DNA of 7,201 nucleotides. Source: Alphaproteobacteria bacterium (GTDB taxonomy: Bacteria; Pseudomonadota; Alphaproteobacteria; Rhizobiales; Aestuariivirgaceae). Shown piece by piece: positions 1-5,195 of this stretch. The stretch is taken from assembly GCA_024279045.1 (NCBI GenBank), contig JAJRRZ010000187.1, forward strand, positions 1 to 7,201, written 5' to 3'. The notes beneath the pieces were generated by a model. It saw only the letters and a list, made by a program, of their open reading frames with translations, made no database searches and was not told the DNA's origin. Position 1 is the first letter of the stretch; each line of letters opens with the position of its first letter. The position numbers and the translations under genes are program-made.

Positions 1-206
1 AACCTCACAGCATCCCCAGAAACCCGGATTGTCGACCAACGACAAATGACCATGGAGCTCTTGCGATGTTAAACCGGACAGCAGTGGGTCAAGCCCGGGC
101 ATGACGCGAAATGGAGACGTTGCTGCACACAAGTAACATCAATTGATGCCAAATGCGATTGCCCTGCAAGCAGCTTTTCGGGGAACGGGCCTTGAGCAGG
201 GTCAAA
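1..206. other. Gene-free left edge
   Basis: I see no supportable gene here. The three plus-strand frames entering from the left all stop within about 105 bases and show no recognisable protein end. The minus-strand frame that covers 69-308 has no family resemblance and runs through the terminator of the neighbouring gene. The one distinct element is a 12-base perfect palindrome, CATCAATTGATG, at 137-148. It could be an operator for a gene lying to the left, but one palindrome of this size is weak evidence. Confidence 0.5.
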
Positions 207-240
207 TGAAAACCCGCCGGAGCCATGAAGCTCCGGCGGG
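204..240 (-). terminator. Rho-independent terminator of the substrate-binding protein gene
   Basis: An 11-bp perfect GC-rich stem (213-223 with 230-240) closes a 6-base loop. Read on the minus strand it is followed directly by TTTTCATTT (204-212). It lies 27 bases past the stop codon of the minus-strand gene ending at 268. A strong terminator directly after this gene means that no liv permease or ATPase genes are co-transcribed downstream of it. Confidence 0.9.
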
Positions 241-267
241 GTGTTCATTGCATGGAATGGAGGCGGC

Positions 268-1368
268 TTACTTCTTGTAGTAGTCGTACTTGCCGTTCTT
301 CCACTCATACACCACGTAGCCCGGCAGGCTGACGTCGCCCTTCTTGTCGAAGGACAGCTCGCCCAGCACGGTCTTGAACTTGCCGGAATGCAGCGCCTTC
401 ATGACCTTGGCCGGGTCGGTGCTCTTGGCCTGCTCGGCAGCCTGCTTCCAGGCCTGCACGGCGGCATAGGTGTAAAGCACGTAGCCCTCCGGGTTGATGC
501 CCGCGGCCTCGAACTTCTTCACCACATCGGCAGCCGCCGGGTTCTTGCGCGGGTCGGGGCTGAAGGTCATCAGCGTGCCTTCGCCAGCCGGGCCGGTGAT
601 GGCCCAGTATTCCTGGGTTACCAGCGCATCGCCGGACATCAGGCGGGTCTTCATGCCCTGATCGCGCATCTGGCGCACGATGAGGCCGGCCTCGGTATGA
701 TAACCACCCAGATACAGGATATCGATCTTGTTCTGCTTCAGCTTGGAGACAAGGGCGGAGTAGTCCTTCTCGCCGGCGGTGTAGGCGCCGTACATCACCT
801 CCTTCTTGCCCAGCTCGTTGAAGCGCTTCTTCATCTCGTCGGCCAGGCCCTTGCCGTAGGCGGTCTTGTCATGGAAGATCGCCACGCGGGCATCGGGGAA
901 TTCCCTGGCGATGAATTCCGCCGCCGTCTTGCCCTGCTGGTCGTCGCGGCCACAGACGCGGAAGACGTTCGGCCCGCCTTCATCGGTGAGCTTGGGGTTG
1001 GTGGAGGCCGGCGAGATCATTACCACGCCTTCTTCCTCGTAGACCTTCGAGGCCGGAATGGACGAACCGGAGCAGAAATGCCCAGCCATGAACGCCACCC
1101 CATCGCCTACCGCCTTGTTGGCCACGGCCACGGCTTGCTTGGGGTCGCAGGCGTCGTCGTAGACCTTGCCCTCGATCTTCTTGCCCATCACGCCACCGGC
1201 GGCGTTGATGTCCTTCACCGCCATTTCGAAGCCGGCCTTCATCTGCGCGCCGAAGCTGGCATACTGACCGGTCATCGGCCCGGCGGTGCCGATGACAACG
1301 TTTTCGGCCCGGGCCACGCCCGCAAAGCCGATCGCCGCAACAGCAGCGGCCAACAGTAGCTTTTTCAT
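268..1368 (-). CDS. Branched-chain amino acid type ABC transporter substrate-binding protein (LivJ/LivK family)
   Basis: This is the periplasmic binding protein of a high-affinity ABC importer of the leucine/isoleucine/valine type. It captures ligand and delivers it to an inner-membrane LivHM-like permease. At 366 residues it has normal family length. A Sec signal peptide (basic MKK start, hydrophobic core, ARA cleavage near residue 21) precedes the typical opening IGTAGPMTGQYASFG (26-40). C74 and C99 match the family's N-lobe disulfide, and the SGSS and SPAST segments (100-103, 119-123) lie where this family contacts the amino acid backbone. The start is fixed by GGGAGGT at 1374-1380, five bases upstream. 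It appears monocistronic: a terminator follows directly and no liv partner genes are present, so it must work with a permease encoded elsewhere. The exact ligand cannot be read from the sequence; related proteins also take amides or other amino acids. Confidence 0.93.
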   Translation of the reverse strand: MKKLLLAAAVAAIGFAGVARAENVVIGTAGPMTGQYASFGAQMKAGFEMAVKDINAAGGVMGKKIEGKVYDDACDPKQAVAVANKAVGDGVAFMAGHFCSGSSIPASKVYEEEGVVMISPASTNPKLTDEGGPNVFRVCGRDDQQGKTAAEFIAREFPDARVAIFHDKTAYGKGLADEMKKRFNELGKKEVMYGAYTAGEKDYSALVSKLKQNKIDILYLGGYHTEAGLIVRQMRDQGMKTRLMSGDALVTQEYWAITGPAGEGTLMTFSPDPRKNPAAADVVKKFEAAGINPEGYVLYTYAAVQAWKQAAEQAKSTDPAKVMKALHSGKFKTVLGELSFDKKGDVSLPGYVVYEWKNGKYDYYKK

Positions 1369-1475
1369 CTGCTACCTCCCTCGCATCTTTTCATGGTTTC
1401 CGCGCCGAACAGGATCAGGCAAGCACATGCAGGCCCTGGCGCGGCTTGCGCCCCTGCCAACAACAGGCGGCACAT
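1365..1475 (-). CDS. Possible 36-codon upstream ORF in the leader of the binding-protein gene
   Basis: An ATG at 1475-1473 opens a 36-codon frame whose TGA (1367-1365) overlaps the ATG of the substrate-binding protein gene as ATGA. The peptide begins MCRLLLAGAQ and includes Leu-Leu-Leu and Leu-Ile-Leu runs. That is suggestive of a leader peptide ahead of a branched-chain amino acid uptake gene, and the ATGA junction would allow translational coupling. Against it, the Shine-Dalgarno match is poor (a G-run about four bases upstream), the peptide resembles nothing I recognise, and a 36-codon open frame is common by chance in GC-rich DNA. Confidence 0.2.
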   Translation of the reverse strand: MCRLLLAGAQAAPGPACACLILFGAETMKRCEGGSR

Positions 1476-1501
1476 CTTGCCCCCACATGGGCGCAAGCTG
1501 C
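1441..1501 (-). repeat. Inverted repeat in the leader of the binding-protein gene
   Basis: Arms 1441-1453 and 1489-1501 are complementary over 13 bp with one mismatch (a G·U pair if transcribed from the plus strand). In a minus-strand transcript this gives a 10-bp GC-rich helix around CTTGCGCCC/GGGCGCAAG plus two outer pairs. The 35-base loop holds a smaller CCTG/CAGG hairpin (1453-1456 with 1464-1467). It lies between the candidate promoter and the gene start, so it would be a structured 5' leader. It resembles no riboswitch class I know. Confidence 0.45.
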
Positions 1502-1506
1502 GCAAT

Positions 1507-1535
1507 ACAGTAATTTGCCGCCCCTCAACTGGCAA
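1507..1535 (-). promoter_or_regulatory. Candidate sigma-70 promoter of the substrate-binding protein gene
   Basis: On the minus strand TTGCCA (1535-1530, five of six to the -35 consensus) is followed after exactly 17 bases by TACTGT (1512-1507, three of six to the -10). Transcription would start near 1500 and give a leader of about 130 bases. The site sits in an AT-richer patch. The weak -10 keeps confidence low. A GCCCCT/AGGGGC hairpin (1520-1525 with 1535-1540) overlaps the -35 and could be an operator-like element. Confidence 0.3.
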
Positions 1536-1586
1536 GGGGCAACGTTTTCATGGTGAATCCGGCAAGCTGCACATCATTTCCACCAG

Positions 1587-1620
1587 AAAACAGGGCGCCC
1601 GCAGCAATGCGAGCGCCCTG
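1587..1620 (-). terminator. Rho-independent terminator of the Gln/Met-repeat protein gene
   Basis: The 8-bp stem CAGGGCGC/GCGCCCTG (1591-1598 with 1613-1620) continues, after one mismatch, into a CGCA/TGCG stem closed by a tetraloop. Read on the minus strand it is followed by TTTTCTGG. It lies about 40 bases past the stop codon at 1661, so the Gln/Met-rich gene is a single-gene transcript separated from the binding-protein gene. Confidence 0.85.
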
Positions 1621-1660
1621 CCTGGTGCACCGGCGGGATGATTGGATATGGGACAAACGC

Positions 1661-2212
1661 TCAGCGACCCATGCCGCCGCCCATGCCGCCACCGCCCATG
1701 CCGCCACCGCCCATGCCGCCGCCCATGCCGCCGGAGCCAGAACCGCCACCCATGCCACCGCCGGCACCAGAACCGCCGGCCATACCGCCGCCGGAGCCGA
1801 AGCCCCCGCCCATGCTACCACCGGCTTGACTTCCAGTGCCCATGGCACCCTGTCCGCGACCACTCGTCATAGATCCGTGGCGCGAGGTATTGAAATTCTG
1901 TACCTTCATGCCCGTGCGGCTGCGATCCATCTGCCGCGTCTGCATCTGCGCCATCTGCTGCGCCTGCATCTGCGCCATCTGCTGCGCCTGCTCCTGCGTC
2001 ATCTGCTGCGCCTGCATCTGCGTCATCTGCTGCGCCTGCATCTGCGTCATCTGCTGCGCCTGCATCTGCGTCATCTGCTGCGTTTGTGCCTGCGCAATCC
2101 GCATGGTCTGGTCAAGGGCCAGATCCACCGGATCCGCCACCGCCCCCGATATGCCGCTCATGCCAATCATGGCTGCAATGGCAGCCACACTTGCGATCGC
2201 CTTCTTCCTCAT
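1661..2212 (-). CDS. Secreted Gln/Met-repeat, Gly/Met-rich low-complexity protein, function unknown
   Basis: I do not recognise a named family. The 183-residue product has four parts. There is a Sec signal peptide (MRKK basic start, cleavage likely after AVA at residue 26). Then come tandem 8-residue units of the form QAQQMTQM (residues 43-98, six good copies and a decayed one). A short linker carries NFNTSR (106-111), and a Gly/Met/Ser tail from about 114 to the end has Met at nearly regular spacing. No cysteines or histidine clusters are present. The start at 2212 is chosen because AAGGAG (2221-2226) lies eight bases upstream and a signal peptide begins there; the frame stays open to 2302, but that extension is poor protein. 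The protein is probably periplasmic or surface-bound and intrinsically disordered. Dense Met suggests Cu(I)/Ag(I) binding or methionine oxidation buffering, which is inference. It is transcribed divergently from the PepSY/two-component operon, whose first protein shares its NFNT motif. Confidence 0.8.
   Translation of the reverse strand: MRKKAIASVAAIAAMIGMSGISGAVADPVDLALDQTMRIAQAQTQQMTQMQAQQMTQMQAQQMTQMQAQQMTQEQAQQMAQMQAQQMAQMQTRQMDRSRTGMKVQNFNTSRHGSMTSGRGQGAMGTGSQAGGSMGGGFGSGGGMAGGSGAGGGMGGGSGSGGMGGGMGGGGMGGGGMGGGMGR
1674..1696 (-). repeat. Inverted repeat copy A (pairs with 2644-2666)
   Basis: These 23 bases, within the Gly/Met tail coding sequence, are the exact reverse complement of 2644-2666 in the divergent PepSY-like gene. 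Both copies begin at codon position one and encode GGGGMGG followed by a Gly codon. Shared Gly codon preference explains part of the identity. Confidence 0.8.
1943..2086 (-). repeat. Six tandem 24-bp repeats encoding QAQQMTQM units
   Basis: Units lie at 1943-1966, 1967-1990, 1991-2014, 2015-2038, 2039-2062 and 2063-2086, with a decayed unit at 1919-1942. Adjacent copies are identical or differ at one to three positions (for example GCC versus GTC, giving Ala or Thr, and one Met-to-Glu change). The period is a multiple of three, so gain or loss of units keeps the frame. This near-identity indicates recent expansion by slippage or unequal recombination, or homogenisation. Confidence 0.92.
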
Positions 2213-2544
2213 GTCCATATCTCCTTGTTTCCTGATATATGGATGATTGCATTCGCCTTCCTTTGCGGCCGCCAGTCGTGCATCATCGGTCATCTCGTGC
2301 ACCGATTCGCGCTGGCGACGATAACTGAATGCCTTGCCGAACCATGTTTTTTTCCGGCATTTTCTGTCAGTCCAATGTCAGGTTGCCGGGGATATGGTGA
2401 GGCGCCTCTTCCCATGGTGCGCATTTTCTCGCGCCATCTGGTTGATGGTGCAAATGAACATGCCGCAGGCATTGACGACTAATCGGCTTTGGCCGGCCTG
2501 CCGCATAAAGAGGTCAGACCACTCCGCCTATCGGTGTTTCATCC
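2213..2544. other. Divergent control region between the two Gly/Met-rich protein genes
   Basis: These 332 bases hold no convincing gene. They must contain the promoters for both the minus-strand Gln/Met-repeat gene and the plus-strand PepSY/two-component operon. Recognisable items are the ribosome binding site of the minus gene (2221-2226), a GCGGCCGC palindrome near 2264, a T7 run at 2347-2353, the direct repeat at 2365-2381 and a GGCCGGCC palindrome near 2491. I could not find a convincing sigma-70 promoter for the minus-strand gene. The closest is CTGACA (2370-2365) with a weak CATGGT 18 bases on. Confidence 0.6.
2365..2398 (+). promoter_or_regulatory. Candidate response-regulator box (direct repeat, 11-bp period) plus -10 hexamer
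   Basis: TGTCAG (2365-2370) is repeated exactly at 2376-2381, so the two half-sites are one helical turn apart on the same face. TATGGT (2393-2398), four of six to the -10 consensus, begins 11 bases after the second half-site. In PhoP-type promoters of enteric bacteria, two direct half-sites of six bases separated by five bases lie 11 or 12 bases ahead of the -10 and replace the -35, and this arrangement matches. Transcription would start near 2405 and run into the PepSY/regulator/kinase operon with a leader of about 140 bases. That the adjacent regulator binds here is inference. The half-site differs from the enteric GTTTA sequence. Confidence 0.5.
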
Positions 2545-3030
2545 ATGCGCCAGTGTGTCCGACATCACCGTTCCAGATGGCACATCATGTGCGTACTGCT
2601 GGCCGGGCTTTTGCTGCCACAGCCTGCTCTCGGCATGGGTGGCGGCGGTGGCGGCATGGGCGGCGGTGGTGGCATGGCCGGTGGTGGCGGCATGGGTGGA
2701 GATGGCCACTCTGCGGGCATGGGGGGTGGGCAAGACGGCTCCGGCAGCGGCAATGCCCCGAACATGACGGATCATGAAATGGCTCGTACCCAGCACATGC
2801 GCGGCAATGCGCCCGCCCTCTCGCGCATGCTGAACGAAGTGCGGCAGCGCCATCCCGGCAAGGTACTGGATGTGCGCCTGGACAGGGAGCAGAACAGGAC
2901 AGTCTATGTCTTCACCATCATGACGAAGAACAACCAAATCATCACCGTGCGGATGCCGTTGCCAGCGCAATTCGGCCAGGCACGTCGCAGTCGCATCTAC
3001 AATTTCAATACGGGGCGAACCGCGCGCTGA
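2545..3030 (+). CDS. Secreted Gly/Met-rich protein with PepSY-like C-terminal domain
   Basis: The product has 161 residues. A basic n-region (RQCVRHHRSRWH) and a hydrophobic core ending in PALG form a probable signal peptide of about 30 residues. Residues 31-62 are almost only Gly and Met. Residues 92-137 read like a PepSY domain: a helix, then RHPGKVLDVRLD, then a VYVFTIMT strand and IITVRM. The C-terminus carries NFNTGR (153-158), matching NFNTSR in the divergent protein. PepSY-type proteins are often encoded beside OmpR-family two-component systems and are thought to modulate the sensor or a periplasmic partner. The start at 2545 is preferred because the alternative ATG at 2587 would remove the basic n-region, yet neither has a good Shine-Dalgarno, so the start is uncertain. 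It is first in an operon, 24 bases ahead of the response regulator. Confidence 0.8.
   Translation: MRQCVRHHRSRWHIMCVLLAGLLLPQPALGMGGGGGGMGGGGGMAGGGGMGGDGHSAGMGGGQDGSGSGNAPNMTDHEMARTQHMRGNAPALSRMLNEVRQRHPGKVLDVRLDREQNRTVYVFTIMTKNNQIITVRMPLPAQFGQARRSRIYNFNTGRTAR
2644..2666 (+). repeat. Inverted repeat copy B (pairs with 1674-1696)
   Basis: This is the exact 23-base reverse complement of 1674-1696, lying in the Gly/Met-rich stretch of the PepSY-like gene and in the same codon phase as its partner. The two copies are about 950 bases apart and enclose both gene starts and the shared control region. Confidence 0.8.
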
Positions 3031-3054
3031 AAAACGCAACGGACGGAAACTGGC

Positions 3055-3741
3055 ATGCGCATCCTGATCGTGGAGGATGAAGAGAACATCGCCCGGGACA
3101 TTGCACGCGCCGTGCGCCGCCTGGGATATGTGCCGGATATTGCGCATGATGGCGAACAGGCCCACTTCATGGGCTTTACCGAAGATTATGATGCTGTGGT
3201 GCTGGACCTTGGCCTGCCGGTGATGGATGGCCTGGCCGTGTTGCGTAACTGGCGCGCGGAACAACGCCATTTTCCCGTACTGGTACTGACAGCGCGTGAT
3301 ACATGGCAGGACAAGGTGGAAGGCATTGATGCCGGAGCCGACGACTATCTGGCCAAGCCGTTCGAAATGCCGGAATTGCTGGCGCGGCTGCGCGCCATCA
3401 TCCGTCGCCACAAGGGGCTGAGCAGCGCGGTATTGACCTTCGGGCCACTGAGCATAGATACCCGCCATGCACAGGCCATGCTCGATGGCATGATCGTCCA
3501 GCTCACACCGCTGGAATTCCGGCTGCTCAACTATCTGGCGCACAAGCGTGGCGAACCGGCTCCACGCACCGAATTGCTGGAACATATCTACGGCAGCGAT
3601 GCCGAGCGCGACATGAATGCCCTGGATGCCCTGATTACCCGCCTGCGCCGCAAGGTGGGCAGCAACATCCTGCGCAACCGGCGCGGCCATGGTTATTTTC
3701 TCGCTGGTGCGCAGCAGGATGGGCACGACAGTTCATCATGA
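3055..3741 (+). CDS. OmpR-family response regulator, PhoP/QseB-like
   Basis: This is a cytoplasmic transcription regulator activated by phosphoryl transfer from the kinase encoded next. At 228 residues it has the standard length. The receiver domain (1-118) has the acidic pocket E7/D8, phospho-acceptor D51 in VVLDLGLP, T79, switch residue Y98 and K101 in LAKPF. The winged-helix DNA-binding domain follows: LTPLEF (150-155), the recognition helix around NALDALITRLRRK (188-200), and the wing RRGHGYFL (209-216). The stop overlaps the kinase start as ATGA, so the two are translationally coupled. The Shine-Dalgarno is weak (GGACGGAAA region). Expression probably depends on read-through from the PepSY-like gene and on self-regulation through the 2365-2398 site. 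The sequence fits the PhoP/QseB/PmrA group. It should not be called PhoP outright without phylogeny. Confidence 0.95.
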   Translation: MRILIVEDEENIARDIARAVRRLGYVPDIAHDGEQAHFMGFTEDYDAVVLDLGLPVMDGLAVLRNWRAEQRHFPVLVLTARDTWQDKVEGIDAGADDYLAKPFEMPELLARLRAIIRRHKGLSSAVLTFGPLSIDTRHAQAMLDGMIVQLTPLEFRLLNYLAHKRGEPAPRTELLEHIYGSDAERDMNALDALITRLRRKVGSNILRNRRGHGYFLAGAQQDGHDSSS

Positions 3742-5195
3742 CGGATATCCGGCCATCCATTCTGCCCGCATGGCGATTGTGGCGCCCTGCTTCCCTCAAG
3801 GCGCGGCTGCTGGGGCTGGCGGCGCTGGTATTGGTAGTGGGGCTGGGCATTTTCGCCATGCAGTTGCTCGGCATGTTTCGCGAACATGTGGAACGCAACT
3901 CCCGCAACATGCTGGACACCTATCTGGAGCAACTGGTGGTGGCCGTGCAGCGCCAGCCGCAGGGCGGCTTCGACGCAACGCCGCTGTTGCCCGACCCGCG
4001 TTTCGTGCGACCACTCAGCGGCTATTACTGGCAAGTCGTCGATGCACGTGGGCGAGTAGTGGCGCGTTCACGGTCGTTGTGGGATGCCCTGCTGCCCATG
4101 CCGCCAGCACCACTGCCCGCACGCGGCGCCCTGCACTACCACCCACGCGGGCCGAACGGTGAAAAGTTGCTGGCAACCGCCCGGCGTCTGGTGATGGAAA
4201 GCAATTCGACCAGGCCGCGCCCTCTCACCTTTGTGGTGGCCATGGATGCGGCGGCTGTGGAAAAGGCAGTGCAGGCATTCCGGCAGGACCTGGCCGTCTC
4301 GCTCATGGTGCTGGCGCTGGTGCTGCTGGCGGCGCTGTTGATCCAGGTATGGCTGGGGCTGCGGCCACTGGAAAAGGTGCGCCACCAACTGGCTGCCCTG
4401 CGCAAGGGCAAGGTGCGGAAACTGAATGTGCCGGACATCGAGGAGATACGCGGCCTGGTGGAAGAACTGGACAAGCTGCTGCAGGCCCAGCAACACCATA
4501 TGGAACAGGCGCGGGCGCGGGCCGGCAATCTGGCGCATGGGCTGAAAACGCCACTGGCGGCGCTGGCGGCGCTGGCGCGCGACATGGTGGAAGACGGACA
4601 AACACAGCGGGCGCGCGCCGTGCTGCATCAGGTATATCTGCTCCGGCAGCATGTGGAGCGCGAGCTGAGCCGCAGCCGCGTGCGCGGCAGCCGCAATGTC
4701 GCACGCCCGGTATGGCTGGCCGGCACCGTGCAGCGGCTGCTGCGCACCTTGCGCACCCTGCATGAAGGCGGACATCCTGCCTGGCAGGTGGATATTCCCG
4801 AGCAACTGCAGGTACGCATGGAGGAAGGCGATCTGCTGGAGCTCACGGGCAATCTGCTGGACAATGCCGCGAAGTGGGCCACTGCATGTGTGCGCATCTC
4901 GGCCCATGCAGCCGGGCACGAGGTGATCCTGCAGGTGGAAGACGACGGCCCCGGCGTGCCCGAGGCGGAGCGGCAGCGCATCGTGCAGCGTGGCGTGCGC
5001 CTGGATGAAGACAAGCCCGGTTCCGGCCTGGGGCTGGCCATCGTGCAGGAAATCGTGAACGCCTACGATGGATCCCTGAGGCTTTCACAAAGCGCGCTGG
5101 GCGGGCTGCTGGTGCGCGTGCATCTGCCGCTTGCCGAGAACGACACCGCCGAGAGGGATGCAGCTGCGCCAGCTCAGGCAGCGGCCAGCAACTGA
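3738..5195 (+). CDS. Membrane sensor histidine kinase, PhoQ-like
   Basis: This is an inner-membrane kinase that autophosphorylates and passes the phosphate to the regulator encoded just upstream. It has 485 residues. TM1 lies near 22-45, followed by a periplasmic sensor region of about 140 residues (46-185) that includes LSGYYWQVVD and SRSLWDALLP. TM2 is near 186-206, followed by a HAMP-like linker (207-255). The H-box AHGLKTPL has the phospho-acceptor H267, and its AHxLKTPL form is typical of the PhoQ group. The ATPase domain has the N-box NLLDNAAKW (372-380), the G1 box DDGPGVP (402-408) and the G2 box GSGLGLAI (428-435). The periplasmic region is not dominated by acidic or Met/His clusters, so a direct metal site is not obvious. 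An Ala-rich tail (about 470-485) extends past the ATPase fold, and its coding sequence overlaps the convergent gene by 22 bases. Confidence 0.94.
   Translation: MTDIRPSILPAWRLWRPASLKARLLGLAALVLVVGLGIFAMQLLGMFREHVERNSRNMLDTYLEQLVVAVQRQPQGGFDATPLLPDPRFVRPLSGYYWQVVDARGRVVARSRSLWDALLPMPPAPLPARGALHYHPRGPNGEKLLATARRLVMESNSTRPRPLTFVVAMDAAAVEKAVQAFRQDLAVSLMVLALVLLAALLIQVWLGLRPLEKVRHQLAALRKGKVRKLNVPDIEEIRGLVEELDKLLQAQQHHMEQARARAGNLAHGLKTPLAALAALARDMVEDGQTQRARAVLHQVYLLRQHVERELSRSRVRGSRNVARPVWLAGTVQRLLRTLRTLHEGGHPAWQVDIPEQLQVRMEEGDLLELTGNLLDNAAKWATACVRISAHAAGHEVILQVEDDGPGVPEAERQRIVQRGVRLDEDKPGSGLGLAIVQEIVNAYDGSLRLSQSALGGLLVRVHLPLAENDTAERDAAAPAQAAASN

Noticed and set aside
241..1359. Long plus-strand open frame of about 370 codons
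   Set aside because: It is antisense to the clearly recognisable substrate-binding protein, has no family resemblance, and is a by-product of GC-rich codon use.
1513..1545. GCCCCT/AGGGGC hairpin as a plus-strand terminator
   Set aside because: There is no plus-strand gene upstream of it, and the only nearby T-run is short and displaced.
1638..1829. Plus-strand Pro/Met-rich small protein
   Set aside because: It is the antisense reading of Gly/Met codons, with no ribosome site, and it lies in the 3' end of the minus-strand gene.
1943..2086. CRISPR array
   Set aside because: The 24-bp units are contiguous with no spacers and lie in frame within a protein.
2213..2302. Extended N-terminus of the Gln/Met-repeat protein from an ATG at 2302
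   Set aside because: The internal ATG at 2212 has AAGGAG at ideal spacing and begins a signal peptide; the extension would bury it.
1550..2482. Plus-strand frame of 310 codons with Leu/Arg/His repeats
   Set aside because: Its repeats are the complement of the 24-bp Gln/Met units. The minus-strand reading has a ribosome site, signal peptide and terminator, and this one has none.
2539..3726. Minus-strand frame of 395 codons
   Set aside because: It is antisense to the PepSY-like gene and to a response regulator with all catalytic residues intact.
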